From contig CAJQUW010007735.1 of NCBI GenBank assembly GCA_907163375.1, positions 109,501-173,500 of the forward strand: DNA of 64,000 nucleotides, read 5' to 3'. Under the pieces are notes generated by a model. It was not told the DNA's origin and ran no database searches. It saw only the letters and a program-made list of their open reading frames with translations. Position numbers and translations under genes: made by a program. This document shows, piece by piece, positions 34,001 through 43,429 of this stretch (position 1 is the first letter of the stretch; every line of letters starts with the position of its first letter). Origin of the DNA: Prostheceraeus crozeri (Eukaryota; Platyhelminthes; Polycladida; Euryleptidae).

Positions 34001-35725
34001 GATGTCCTGAAACAAGAACATTACTTCATACCGCATCATGCTGTATTCAAAGAAACCAGCACATCAACAAAAACAAGAATTGTATTTGATGCAAGTGCGA
34101 AAGACCGTAATGGAACATCTCTGAATGATGTGCTCCTTCAAGGCCCTAATCTATTACCTGATATTGCATCAGTTCTATTGAGGTTTCGGATGCATCGAAT
34201 CGCAATAAATGCAGATATACAAAAGATGTTTCCACAAACCAGGGTCAATGAAAAGCATCAACGCTATCAACTTTATTTGTGGCGTCATTGTGATAAGTCA
34301 ACACAACCAAAAATATTCATGATGGAACGAGTACTATTTGGAGAAAGTTCAAATCCCTATTTGTGTATCTCAACAATGCAGAAACATGCCATGGATAATG
34401 TGGATCAATATGGAGAGGAATTTGTGGAGTCGATCAAAACAAACGTCTATATGGATGATGTTCACGAAGGCGCACAGACCGAGGACGAAGTGATTGAAAA
34501 ATGCTCCAAGTTGAATAGTTTCTTCTTATCAGGAGGTTGGAATTTAACAAAATTTGCCTCTAATTCTCAGAAAGTGATGCAAACTATTCCTGAAAGCAAA
34601 AGACTTCCTAATCTGGTGATTGACTTAGACGACAATAAATTTGGTTTAGCTGGATCACTAAGCTTGAAGTGGCATACTGTCAGAGATACATTTTATTGCA
34701 ACGTGAAGGATTCTATCATTAAACAGGACCAAGTCGTAACGAAACAGTCAATCCTGAGTAAGCTGAGCTCAATCTATGATATCTTTGGATTTTTTTCTGC
34801 CTTCATCGTGAGAGCAAAGATTCTCATGCAAGAGTTATGGAAAGCAAAAGTCGAATGGAAGACTCCAATTACGGGATCAATTGAAATTCGATATAGAAAG
34901 TGGACAGATGAAATCCGCATTCTTGAAACAATTGAGCTTCCTCGGTCTCCTTTCCGAACAATACATGGGAAATCAATCAAATCAATCCAACTTCATGGGT
35001 ACGCTGATGCCTCACTTGAGGCTTACGGAGCAGTTTTCTATCTAAGAATTGAAGACACAAATGGAAATGTTGAAATTGCCTATTTGATGGCTAAGACTCG
35101 AGTGGCATCGTTGAAAAAACCTCCAATTGCAAGGCTCGAACTCCTGTCTGCTCATAGTCTGGCAAAACTTAAGGATTATATTGTGAAGGCAAGCAGCAAA
35201 AGCATTCACATCGATGAAATTCATTTGTGGCTAGATTCAGAGATTGCTCTTGCTTGGATAGCCAAACCTAGCTCTCGATGGAAAGGTTGGGTGAGAAACC
35301 GTGTCCAGGACATCCATGATTTAACTTCGATTGCGGATTGGAAATACTGTCCAGGAAAGGAAAATCCTGCAGATTTGCATAGCAGAGGGATGAAGTTAGC
35401 CGAACTGAAGCATAGTAGGTTGTATTGGAAAGGACCTTCGTGGCTGTCCAAGGACAAATCAATTTGGCCTCCTACTAAGAATACCAGCCAAAGAAATGAA
35501 GAGAACTTGGCTGAAAGTGTACGAATCGAAATCGAGAAAGAAGCTAACCCAAAGAAGTCACTGATAGTCAAAGTGGAAATTCCGATGACAAAGATTATCC
35601 AGAATACATTGAGAAATTTGAGAATTATAACAAGATTCTTCGCATCACAGCCAGGATTATTTACCTGTTTATTATATTATATTTATATTATATTTATTAT
35701 TATTATTATAAGCCAGGATGTCTGA
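31070..35725 (+). CDS. BEL/Pao gag-protease-RT-RNase H polyprotein, 1551 residues
   Basis: The ATG is 67 bases after the 5' LTR. Domains in order: a SAP-like DNA-binding motif (about 15-50); a highly charged coiled coil rich in ERRRQDEER (about 115-175); a DUF1759 gag core around FYGNILSFPTFWDSF (near 318); Cys/His knuckles (CPFCQGDH near 549, then CNKCLL and CDTCQGLHH); a DUF1758 aspartic protease near 683; an RT with VYMDD near 1126; and RNase H with LHGYADAS near 1308 and WLDSEIALAW. The protease motif reads LDSLS where DSG is usual, so its activity is doubtful. The frame runs into a TAT-rich tract and stops; the integrase lies in another frame downstream. Confidence 0.93.
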   Translation: MSTESIIDDVRNKSLDDYLSSWKSELQSKSKSELSTEAKKLGIKSSGDKATLIDRIIKVRRSERLASNERNDDNEKSQATSVTSGPTSFARCTGDNSRDSVDMSMIQVIYAMMQQQQRNDEERRRQDEERIEERRRQDEERREERRREGEVRKRQEEERREDQRRFSEILLESQNRFLQAVEALNIATNTSRSIGPGISCELDNEMIKARFQMILQELQELLHKLNEHICNNQSYYEVESLLKRCEVSMNSLNNFQEQKVVPFSNACDREKMVEEFRKITDNYYSASPHAKAYLDHLRRIENEEKNAGPLPPNIELPLFYGNILSFPTFWDSFEPIVHNNTSVSRFYKLKYLKDAMKGSAFGVLDSYELIAENYAAAVQHIQTRWGKPEAATRRLINSLLESNKANEDFRSLQKLPDNARAKKALLEKSKVTKDQIILQIIEHQLPVKLQEEWIEKVVSSAIERSDILMTDNLFKFIETKLNAKEVLYSSRKSLSENKEKRNNEKKKDNGNPYKEPKSTTWKNDDYREKSSAHALVTNQKKRVTPKRITCPFCQGDHSLPQCPDFTTLDEKDRHYTYHSKMRYLCNKCLLPKDQDGHPKNPYKCEGKCDTCQGLHHKLLHLSNGKSSDDKSNKVTRTLLTKRHVDKNESNGTYRREIDSVDTILPTARARIYNSDRSKEVRIGLDSLSHITFFTASLVKELGLEMVDTDHFTVQGFGGSEFSEVKGKMVKATIGPLDANSTERFVIEGHVKDGCICSPFEALDFDLEQCTHLTNLPFADQFPQPKSSVDILIGARYYYQLMNGEVVLPSFPFGCQQYKAQLQVMSLFGYVIAGPCHKQLMKSCDDKSKANRNSLLIQRKEPKVTDQLSSLDKKLERFWEYDSIGLTDNSTVYTSDEKTAMEIFDKNTFYDGERYVVDLPFRRDRPCLEDNYTEALRRLECTEKQLLKRPDRIDVYEKAIMDYAELGFARELSGKEVKDVLKQEHYFIPHHAVFKETSTSTKTRIVFDASAKDRNGTSLNDVLLQGPNLLPDIASVLLRFRMHRIAINADIQKMFPQTRVNEKHQRYQLYLWRHCDKSTQPKIFMMERVLFGESSNPYLCISTMQKHAMDNVDQYGEEFVESIKTNVYMDDVHEGAQTEDEVIEKCSKLNSFFLSGGWNLTKFASNSQKVMQTIPESKRLPNLVIDLDDNKFGLAGSLSLKWHTVRDTFYCNVKDSIIKQDQVVTKQSILSKLSSIYDIFGFFSAFIVRAKILMQELWKAKVEWKTPITGSIEIRYRKWTDEIRILETIELPRSPFRTIHGKSIKSIQLHGYADASLEAYGAVFYLRIEDTNGNVEIAYLMAKTRVASLKKPPIARLELLSAHSLAKLKDYIVKASSKSIHIDEIHLWLDSEIALAWIAKPSSRWKGWVRNRVQDIHDLTSIADWKYCPGKENPADLHSRGMKLAELKHSRLYWKGPSWLSKDKSIWPPTKNTSQRNEENLAESVRIEIEKEANPKKSLIVKVEIPMTKIIQNTLRNLRIITRFFASQPGLFTCLLYYIYIIFIIIIISQDV
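35560..35717 (+). other. Frame break and TAT microsatellite between RNase H and integrase
   Basis: Around 35610-35650 the conserved pre-integrase motif (YNKILRITARI) is found in a frame different from both neighbours, so at least two frame changes fall here. A TAT/TTATA-rich tract occupies about 35670-35712. The segment usually holding the LxPFLD and GLLRVGGRL region of BEL pol is not seen and seems to be replaced by the low-complexity tract. Confidence 0.75.
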
Positions 35726-36929
35726 TTTACCCAAAGAAACACAGCATCCAATAATTCTTCCAAACAAAGATCCCTTAATTGAGAAATTGATTCTTTATGT
35801 TCACACTAGCAACTGTCATTGTCCGCAGGATACAACCATAGCATTGTTACGACAAAGGTTCCACATTGTTCATATAATAGAAGAAGTTCGAAAGGCAATT
35901 AAAAAATGCCTGATCTGTAAACACGCAAACACGAAACCCCTACATCAAAAAATGGGAATTCTTCCAGAAGAGCGAGTATGTGTTTCTCCGGCATTTCCCG
36001 AGATTGGACTTGATTTCACCGGGATAATTTATCTGAAATCACACGACAAAAGAATCACTCAAAAGGCTTACATTTGTATTTTTACCTGCGCACACAGTAG
36101 AATGGTCCATTTTGAATTAACGAATGATATGACCACGGAAGAATTCTTGGCAGCATTGAGAAGGATGATGAATCGACGGGGATGGTGCAACATTATATTT
36201 AATGACAATCAGACTACGTTCAAAAAGGCCGATAAAATACTTCGATTTTTGACAGCTCACAATGCCAAAATTGATCTGAAAAGTGAAGATATCAACAAGT
36301 TCCTTACCGATAGTAGTATCAAATGGAAATTCATTACAGAAAGAAGCCCTAATCGTGGTGGATTCTACGAAAGAATTAATCGTTCTCTGAAGGAGCCACT
36401 TCGCAAAGTTTTGGGACATGCAAGCCTCTGTTATTCTGAATTGAATACCTTGCTAACAGACATTGAAGCTTCACTCAACCAAAGGCCACTGACTTACCTG
36501 AGCAGCGATCCAATGAACCTTCAGCCGATAACTCCCGCACACTTGGCTTTTGGACGCACCCAGAATTTCCCTGTTTTGAATGATCGGAATATTCCAGTAT
36601 CCATCAACAAACGATACAAACATCTTCAAAACCTCCTGAATCATTTCTGGAAAAGATGGTCAACTGAATATTTACCAACACTAATGCCTCGAAAGCGATG
36701 GTTGACAGAACAGGAGACACCTCAAGTCGGTGACGTTTGCCTAATTGCAGAAGATAAGATATCTCGTCCACAATGGCCCCTGGGAAGAATAACAGAAGTG
36801 ATCAAAGGAAAAGACGGTCTTGCAAGAACTTTCCGGTTGAAAACAAAGAAAGGATTCCTAACTCGACCAATTCAGAAACTGCATCTTCTCGAAAAAGATG
36901 ATTCTTGTCTGTGTATTGATGAAAAGTGA
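35718..36929 (+). CDS. BEL/Pao integrase with DUF5641 tail (separated frame), 403 residues
   Basis: Starts MSDLPKETQHPIILPNKD, matching the KHPIILP segment just before the integrase. An H2C2-type zinc-binding region follows (HTSNCH ... CLICKHA, about 28-72), then the catalytic core: GLDFTG (D near 98), IIFNDNQ (D near 162) and GGFYERINRS (E near 217), so all three acidic residues remain. The tail VGDVCLIAEDK..RPQWPLGRI is DUF5641. In related elements this is part of one polyprotein. Here it has its own ATG, which probably arose by chance in the broken frame; translation as a separate protein is not shown. Confidence 0.85.
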   Translation: MSDLPKETQHPIILPNKDPLIEKLILYVHTSNCHCPQDTTIALLRQRFHIVHIIEEVRKAIKKCLICKHANTKPLHQKMGILPEERVCVSPAFPEIGLDFTGIIYLKSHDKRITQKAYICIFTCAHSRMVHFELTNDMTTEEFLAALRRMMNRRGWCNIIFNDNQTTFKKADKILRFLTAHNAKIDLKSEDINKFLTDSSIKWKFITERSPNRGGFYERINRSLKEPLRKVLGHASLCYSELNTLLTDIEASLNQRPLTYLSSDPMNLQPITPAHLAFGRTQNFPVLNDRNIPVSINKRYKHLQNLLNHFWKRWSTEYLPTLMPRKRWLTEQETPQVGDVCLIAEDKISRPQWPLGRITEVIKGKDGLARTFRLKTKKGFLTRPIQKLHLLEKDDSCLCIDEK

Positions 36930-36984
36930 GACAATGATAATGATGACATTTGGACGATCCGTGATCGGTCCAAGGGGGCCAGGA

Positions 36985-37370
36985 TGTTCTGACGAATAGT
37001 CTCTAGCCTCTATTTGCATAGATTTTCAATAGTTCATAGTTTTGTGATGCAAGGTTGGCCTAGCCAGTGACATAGTTTTGAATGTCTGTATGTCTATGTT
37101 GCTGACATACATGTATCTATATGCCTGATCTAATTGTTTCTAATGTATGTAGTCATGATAATCGTTATGAATTTTGAATGAGATGTAACTATAGCTTGAC
37201 TTGCCGTGCGAATGTGCAGATAGAAAAAAAGATAGATGTGCTGCATATTTCAAGAAATGACTTGCAATCTGTAAATTATTTATATTTGTGAATTATATCT
37301 TGTGTGCAACACAAATAACACCAAAGAATTTTCCAGCACAGATTATTGCTATTTTTATTGAACATTAACA
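36985..37370 (+). repeat. 3' LTR of the BEL/Pao element
   Basis: TGTTCTGACG to CATTAACA, followed by ACATG. Read antisense, it contains AATAAA (37354-37359), the first such signal downstream of the GTPase stop codon on the minus strand. Confidence 0.95.
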
Positions 37371-37494
37371 ACATGTATTTGTATTACGTCTGCATTTGGT
37401 AGTAAAACTCAAAAGTAAATCCTCTCATACATGAAATGAAACACTCAGCTTTTGATAAAAAATGGACATTATTGTTTACATACAAAACTACACT

Positions 37495-40320
37495 CTACAT
37501 TTTACTATGAACCGATGTTTTCCCTTTTTCAATGTCATATTTGTTCAGAAATTGCATCAATTCATCATCCAAAGTTGTACGAATTGAGTTTAGCAATGCT
37601 GCTTGACAATCACAGACTTCAATGATACGTTGCAATATCCGTCTTTTTACCTCTACCAGCCATATTCCATAAAAATTGGCTAAAAATAAGATAAATGCAT
37701 TATAGCGTTCATCATTACGATTACTCCAATACTGAAGCACTGCTGTAGCAGATGCAGCATGGATGCCCGCAACAGCAGCTCCGACTCCTGCTCCTACTAC
37801 AGTTCCAATGGGCCCTCCAACCACTGTACCCCATAACACGCCATGTGCTGCACCAATACCTATGTAGGCTGCTACAGTCCCGACATCTGCTGCGGCGCTC
37901 TTCACTTTTTCTTTCGATAATGGTTTTGAATTTTCTCTACCGGAGAGATGCCAAAATTGATCGAAATTTCCATTCATTGCGAGTTGTTCATTGAAATATA
38001 TATTGCATACATGCTCTGCCAATTCCAGGTTGTAATCATCCTCTTCTTTCAGAGCATCTAGAATCGCAGTTTTTAATTTTTTGAAATCCATGTATGGATC
38101 AGTAGTACAATACCTCAAGAATTGGTCTATAGCATCCTGGAGAGTTTTCTCTTCATTTGGTAAGCACTTTTTTCTCTCCTCACCGGATTGTAAATTGGAT
38201 TGAGTATTCAAATCTATCTGACCACTTGAGCTCAACTGATCATTATATATCCTATCAAAAAATTCTGTAACGAGAATTCTTCGTTTTCTTCGCATCTCCA
38301 CTGACAACTTTTCATTGACCCAGAATGCATGATTTGCTAATGTTATCAAATTTTCATTTGCCAATTCAATCTTGTCGAGAAACTTATAACCATGCAATAC
38401 TGATTCTTCGACAGCGGCTTCAGCATCAAAATCAATGCCAAAAAGTGTAGAAATCCTTATATTCCGCTTGACACCTTGATCTGAAGAAATTGGCATTATT
38501 TTGGAACGATGATTTTGTGCTAATTGTTTCAAGTGCTTGAAAGTTTTGTAGCTTTGATTATATCTATTCTTCATCTCAATTGTCTTCGAAATGATGGATT
38601 GTGCTTGTTCGTCTTGCATTTGCAGTAATTTAATCAGCTTAGTATTCTTGTAGGATTCTTCTGCAATTTCTTGCACTTTGCTTTCAAAGGAATTGAATCT
38701 TGTTAAAGATTGATTCATGCGATTGATTGCCGACAGACTTAAGAAGAAAACTCGTGATTTTGCATACTGCTGCTTCGTCAATGACTCAAACTTTTGACGA
38801 AGAGCATTTTTCTTTTCTTCAATCTTATTCAGAACATTTTCTTCTTGTATGTACCTATCCCATGAAGAAACAACAAGATAGACAATGCTGCTGTGGTTAC
38901 CGTTATTTAACTTACTATCAATACGTTTTAGACACTTTTGGATCTGTTCTTCGATAACAGATATAGATTTCACTCCATCAACAACAATTATAAATTTTGA
39001 TGCATTTTGTACAACATATGAATGAGATTTGAAAGCATCCAAGTAAATTGAAGGGGAGTCAATTATCTCAAATCCTTTCCAAGCAAGACTGCTGTCTTTA
39101 GCATCTGAACTGGACAGATGGACGGAGATAGGGATTTTTGAATGATCACCAGCCACTTTATTCGAGTCAGCCAATGTTGTTAATTCCGAGAGAGTCGTCA
39201 TCTTCCCTACAGGCTCCTGAATCCAGCTTGAATCATCACCATCGTCATCTTCATCATCGCAGCTGAAGGAAATGAATCTTGGTGTATTTGCATTTCCGAC
39301 TGGCAGTAAATCTAATGCTAACATGTTATTTATCAACGTTGATTTTCCTACATTGCCATCTCCTAGTATAAGAATGCACTTTAAATCATTAGTATCATTC
39401 GATTCTTTTTCGATCATCTCCTCAAGAGATTCCAAATGATCACTGACTTTTATAGCTGCCACATCTGCAGATGACAGGAAAAATATGGCACTCTTAGCAT
39501 CTAATTCTGATTCATAAATTTGTGCTTCCATCAGCAAACGCTTTGCTTCGTCTTCTAGGCGATCTTTGTGGCCTTGAACACGTTCAGGTTCTTTGCATAT
39601 TTCATCCCATTTTGTAAATACAATAAAAGTATGCTTCATCAAAATTGAATTGTCCTTTGTCACCAAATCTGCTACTGTTTGATTAATTGTCCTTCCTGAA
39701 TCTACTACTAGCACATACGCATCAGCTTTTCTGAATTCTTTTTGGCAATCTGGTAATTGGAAAGCTCTACTTTCCACGCCAGGCGTATCAACCAATCGCA
39801 TGCTTCCACCTTTGAGTAAAGCGCTTTTGCAGTCATTTATTGGTAGATATACAAATAAAGTTGCTTTTGAAGCTTCTGACTTCAAACTGTCAGCCAAAGA
39901 AGCTAATGTGGACAGTTGGTCTTCTTCGCTTTCTTTGACTCTCCTGATGCATCCTTCTGTTCTTTCTATTGTATCCACTGTTATGCAGCACGGAGTACAA
40001 TGTCCTCGAAAAGTAGGAATGGTACATTCATAGTTATCGATCAATAGGTTCAACAGTGAAGATTTGCCAGAAGATGTCAATCCAAATAATACAATTGTTA
40101 CTTTATCTTCACGTAATCGCCTGTCAATTTCGCTTAGTTTTCCTTCTTCGTTCTCAACGCTCCAATTTTGTATTTTATTGAAAACGCTTAATGGAGATTT
40201 TATATAGCTGTTGCTTTTCTCCCATTCACGAAGATATGTTAGATACTCCCATAGAATCCTCTGTTTTGCTTTTGAAACTTTTAATTCTTTGTCGTAATCG
40301 CAAAATTGATCTCCATTCAT
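37495..40320 (-). CDS. Tandem dynamin-type GTPase with glycine-zipper segment, 941 residues
   Basis: Domain 1: P-loop GLTSSGKSS (80-88), switch region with HCTPCCIT (107-114), G3 DTPG (178-181), G4 TKWD (236-239). Domain 2: P-loop GDGNVGKST (320-328), TPRF (346-349), G3 degenerate as DSPS (421-424), G4 degenerate as SSWD (485-488). A helical, charged part follows (about 550-800), then a glycine-zipper stretch (about 808-860, with GTVVGGPIGTVVGAGVGAA), which may insert in or bend membrane. The fold resembles the dynamin superfamily. Domain 1 should hydrolyse GTP; domain 2 may only bind it. The ATG lies 8 bases after a splice acceptor, and the coding part is one exon. Tandem dynamin-like proteins remodel membranes in bacteria, and large GTPases serve cell-autonomous defence in animals, but I assign no function here. 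This is the only likely host gene in the window. Confidence 0.85.
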   Translation of the reverse strand: MNGDQFCDYDKELKVSKAKQRILWEYLTYLREWEKSNSYIKSPLSVFNKIQNWSVENEEGKLSEIDRRLREDKVTIVLFGLTSSGKSSLLNLLIDNYECTIPTFRGHCTPCCITVDTIERTEGCIRRVKESEEDQLSTLASLADSLKSEASKATLFVYLPINDCKSALLKGGSMRLVDTPGVESRAFQLPDCQKEFRKADAYVLVVDSGRTINQTVADLVTKDNSILMKHTFIVFTKWDEICKEPERVQGHKDRLEDEAKRLLMEAQIYESELDAKSAIFFLSSADVAAIKVSDHLESLEEMIEKESNDTNDLKCILILGDGNVGKSTLINNMLALDLLPVGNANTPRFISFSCDDEDDDGDDSSWIQEPVGKMTTLSELTTLADSNKVAGDHSKIPISVHLSSSDAKDSSLAWKGFEIIDSPSIYLDAFKSHSYVVQNASKFIIVVDGVKSISVIEEQIQKCLKRIDSKLNNGNHSSIVYLVVSSWDRYIQEENVLNKIEEKKNALRQKFESLTKQQYAKSRVFFLSLSAINRMNQSLTRFNSFESKVQEIAEESYKNTKLIKLLQMQDEQAQSIISKTIEMKNRYNQSYKTFKHLKQLAQNHRSKIMPISSDQGVKRNIRISTLFGIDFDAEAAVEESVLHGYKFLDKIELANENLITLANHAFWVNEKLSVEMRRKRRILVTEFFDRIYNDQLSSSGQIDLNTQSNLQSGEERKKCLPNEEKTLQDAIDQFLRYCTTDPYMDFKKLKTAILDALKEEDDYNLELAEHVCNIYFNEQLAMNGNFDQFWHLSGRENSKPLSKEKVKSAAADVGTVAAYIGIGAAHGVLWGTVVGGPIGTVVGAGVGAAVAGIHAASATAVLQYWSNRNDERYNAFILFLANFYGIWLVEVKRRILQRIIEVCDCQAALLNSIRTTLDDELMQFLNKYDIEKGKTSVHSKM

Positions 40321-40331
40321 CAGTTTATCTG
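40321..40331 (-). promoter_or_regulatory. Splice acceptor just upstream of the GTPase ATG
   Basis: On the minus strand AATTTTATTTCAG precedes ATAAACTG-ATG, so the exon starts at 40328. A non-coding first exon must lie further upstream (higher coordinates); I could not locate its donor. Confidence 0.65.
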
Positions 40332-40580
40332 AAATAAAATTAATTAATTCAAATTAAATGAAAAAATGCTTCAAAAATGTTGTTGCGCAATGTACTTTTC
40401 AGATCGTCAATAGATAATACTATAGTACATGTGATTGATTCGCCCTCTAATACGGTAACGGTTCACACAATTAAACCATAATTAAGACCGATGTGCATGA
40501 TGAACATGATAGGAATCAAACACATTTACTTCTTGAACATATAATTCAATTGGCTACGTACGAGTTCAAAGCCTATAAAA

Positions 40581-41274
40581 CATGGATGCGAAGTCATATC
40601 ATTTTGATAGCACTCCGACTCCGGGTGGCAAGTATATAAACCTAGTTTTTTGAAAAATTAACTGATAACCTACATCATAGATCATTATAGGCTTACCTGA
40701 ACCTATATTTAGTGATCATTCCTGTATCCATTATCAATCATTTTCGATGAAAGTTTATCAAAATTCGCTTTCAGTAGGATGCATGCGACTCTGCTCCTCC
40801 TATCTTCTTGATGTGTGCTTCACATGGTTTTTCTCCAGTCTCTACCAGGCAGGAAAATCCCCCACCCTTCTCCAAAAAATATGGGTGCAATTTCGATTTT
40901 AATATGCACTTTGGAGGAGCCATCATACACGATTAACGTGAGGGTAAGAGGTAATGTTCTCAAACAGACTAATATTTCATTTTTGTCTCTGATGTGACCT
41001 TTGGTGTGTAGGTGTGATTGAGGCTAGGAAGGCCTGTCTTCTCTACTAAATCACCGAGTGAAAAGACAATCCTTTTTCACTATCACGGTTCATTCTCTCA
41101 ACTATTACAAGCTTTGCATGCAGCAGTGTCTCTGTACTTTTGTTTGACGGAGAAAGTTGACATCAAGACAGTGACAGCTATGCACGAAGATAAATGATTT
41201 GTTTGTATGATATTTCGGGTCTAGTTATAGTCCGGAGTCCTATTACTTGATAGGACTCCGACTCCGCATCCCTG
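40581..41274. mobile_element. GATGCGGAGTC-family hAT-type MITE, copy 1
   Basis: The right end is GACTCCGCATCCCTG; the left end is the divergent CATGGATGCGAAGTC. The interior is nearly identical to 50470-51110. The flanks TATAAAAC and CATAAAAC differ by one base and may be the 8-base duplication. It lies 260 bases upstream of the GTPase ATG, probably in its 5' intron or promoter region. A 60-codon open frame occurs in both copies simply because the DNA is copied. Confidence 0.75.
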
Positions 41275-42117
41275 CATAAAACATCTTTATACATATTCAT
41301 TTAAAATATCTTAATAAGAGCTTCACAAACGGAAATTTCTCGAAAAATCTTGAAGTGAAATTTGATTGATAGGAATGCTCTTAGCAACATCTAAAATCCA
41401 TGTACTTTCCAAAATTTCAGCCAGAAAATCAATTGTCAATCTTTGAACTTGAGAGAAGCTTAGTTATCCTTGCTTCTTTTAACCCTGAGAGGTTTATGTC
41501 ATTAATTTTCGGCCAATATTTTGACAGACATATATGCTTTGGATGTTGTTAAGAACGTTATTGTCATCTACTTTTTCGAGAATTTCCTTGGAAGTCTTAT
41601 CAAAACCGAATCCCATTATCATTTTGCAAGAATCCCCTTTTGATCAGGAACCAGAGCGGATGATAAAAATACCAGATTTTGTTGGTGGCCTATCCCCAAC
41701 TTAAGGGAATATGAGATAAGATGAAAAAGTAAGCTATACTTCGCCTTATCTCATGCTCTTTGTTTAGGGGGGGGTCGCAATTGTGCATATTTGAGTGTTA
41801 GATAACACAATGGTGCACATTTGTGAGGAGCCTCACATCGTTGCTTGAATATAAATATTTTGATACCAAATTTGCCCCGTTGTAGGTAGGCCTACAACAG
41901 GCAATTATCGTGAGGAACATACTATAGTTGGCGCTGTTCCAAAACGCTTCTGGCATTATTCTTAAATAAAACTGGCAATTCGTAGATGCAACGAGACAAA
42001 TCTCCTTATTACATTATTTTTCTGGTAGTTGCAACAGCATTTTCATATTTTGAATACCGTGCTACTATTAGATATCAAAATGTTCTCGATTATTTGACCA
42101 ATAATTGTTAGGGCAAT
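41275..42117. other. No gene recognised
   Basis: AT-rich. Contains a small inverse pair (GAGATAAG / CTTATCTC) at about 41708-41757. No gene or element end is supported. Confidence 0.45.
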
Positions 42118-42300
42118 GGTCCCATTGGATTGGATTAACATGCGTTTTACTTTTATCTTGTCTGACAAGAAGAGGAACCAGGTAGAACTCGGCAGACACG
42201 CTAATTTACAGCAGGCACAGGGTGTACATTATTCTGCAAGAGTCTCATTTTCGGCATCACTTCCGCTGCAGAAACTCGTTCTGGCTGCCAGACCTTAGTA
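42118..42300 (-). mobile_element. Single arm of an AGTCCGGCAGCC-family MITE
   Basis: Reverse-complemented, it reads GGTCTGGCAGCCAGAACGAG, TTTCTGCAGCGGAAGTG and onward to CCAATGGGACC, matching the arm of the elements at 12167 and 57923. The partner arm is absent, so this is a truncated copy. Confidence 0.7.
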
Positions 42301-42885
42301 AATCAGGCACGAAAGTTTAATATTCTGTCACATTCAGTCATTCGTGCATTAAGCCGTCATGGCGAAACTTCGCACCAAATTAAAGTTTCATACTATCCGA
42401 AGACGTTCTTCCTTCAAATTTGATTCCGTGACAGAGTGAGTGTTGATCACATCGTCTATTATGCAATTAGAAATGTTGCATCCACAGCAGATATTGATCG
42501 AAAGTTTTGCTTTATCAAGCATATAACTTTTGATAAGCAGGTACATCAATTGGTGCACGATGGAATAGGTGACATCAATAAGCAGTTGTTGTTACATGCA
42601 AAATAGGAGTGTAGTGTAATAGGAGTGCGGTGGAGTGTAGTGGCAAAACATAATTCCAGACTTGCCGTTGGGTATTGGGATTGTCATTCGGTTATCAAAG
42701 ATTAGCTCAATCCCAATAAGGATTCATCCTCTATATTTTTACTATCGGGTACTTGGTCTTTTATAATTCCTTGTTGACAAAGAGATAAATCATTTGGCAA
42801 CATAGCAATATCCAAGCGTGCTTATCCCGCATCAATTATTATTGTAATCGTATATTGAGATTTGCTTCTTGCCTGTGAATCGCGC
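42301..42885. other. No gene recognised
   Basis: Contains a short irregular repeat of GGAGTG(C/T)(A/G)GTG at about 42606-42645. Otherwise nothing is supported. Confidence 0.45.
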
Positions 42886-43429
42886 ACGGGTTTCTCTGTC
42901 CTGTGTTAATGCAGTCTTCGCGCAGTCTTGTGAAAAAAGCAAGCATGTTCTTCTAAATCAGTGAGTGAAGCAATATTATGTAATAGAACTCATGACAACA
43001 GCCGCTCTCTGATTCTCGATTACCAGGACAAGGACGAGCAGGCCTACCACACATGTGCACAAGTGCTTCGAAGGAGTATTGTAGAGACTTGTGATTACGG
43101 GTAAACTACGGTAATTACGGTAAAAAAGAAATTCATTGAAGGGTTAGTCGTGCTATGTGAGAAATTCAAGCATAAAACATAGTTAATACATAACATAACT
43201 TAATTCGAGCAGGGGCTGGCAAAAAAGGATAGACAAAATGATTGACATCAATGAAGATATATTACCTTTCAAATGACAGCTGATCATTTGAAAGGTAATA
43301 TGCATTGTTACTGAACTAAAAATCTATGACATCAAAAATCTAAGATTTTGATCTGTAAATGACTAAAATCTATGATGATTTTCTACATAACCCATGCAGT
43401 TTAGAACATTAAAGTATGTCACGCTTAAG
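42886..43429. repeat. 544-base direct repeat, copy 1
   Basis: Begins ACGGGTTTCTCTGTCC and ends GTCACGCTTAAG. It is identical by eye to 43776-44319. It does not start with TG or end with CA and has no visible target duplication, so it does not look like an LTR. It contains a hairpin at 43259-43301. Confidence 0.95.
43259..43301. repeat. Perfect 18-base inverted repeat (hairpin)
   Basis: ATATTACCTTTCAAATGA and its exact reverse complement are separated by CAGCTGA. The same hairpin recurs in the second repeat copy at 44149-44191. Confidence 0.9.

Larger units (their letters stand above)
30617..37370 (+). mobile_element. BEL/Pao LTR retrotransposon, very recent insertion
   Basis: Two 386-base LTRs (30617-31002 and 36985-37370) bound the element, and ACATG is duplicated at 30612-30616 and 37371-37375, the 5-base duplication expected of BEL/Pao. 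Reading the LTRs side by side I see one difference (CATCAACA against CATTAACA near the 3' end), so the insertion is young. A purine-rich tract, AAGGGGGCCAGGA, precedes the right LTR. The gag-pol order is SAP-like head, DUF1759 gag, zinc knuckles, DUF1758 protease, RT, RNase H, integrase, DUF5641. The coding sequence is interrupted between RNase H and integrase. Confidence 0.95.
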
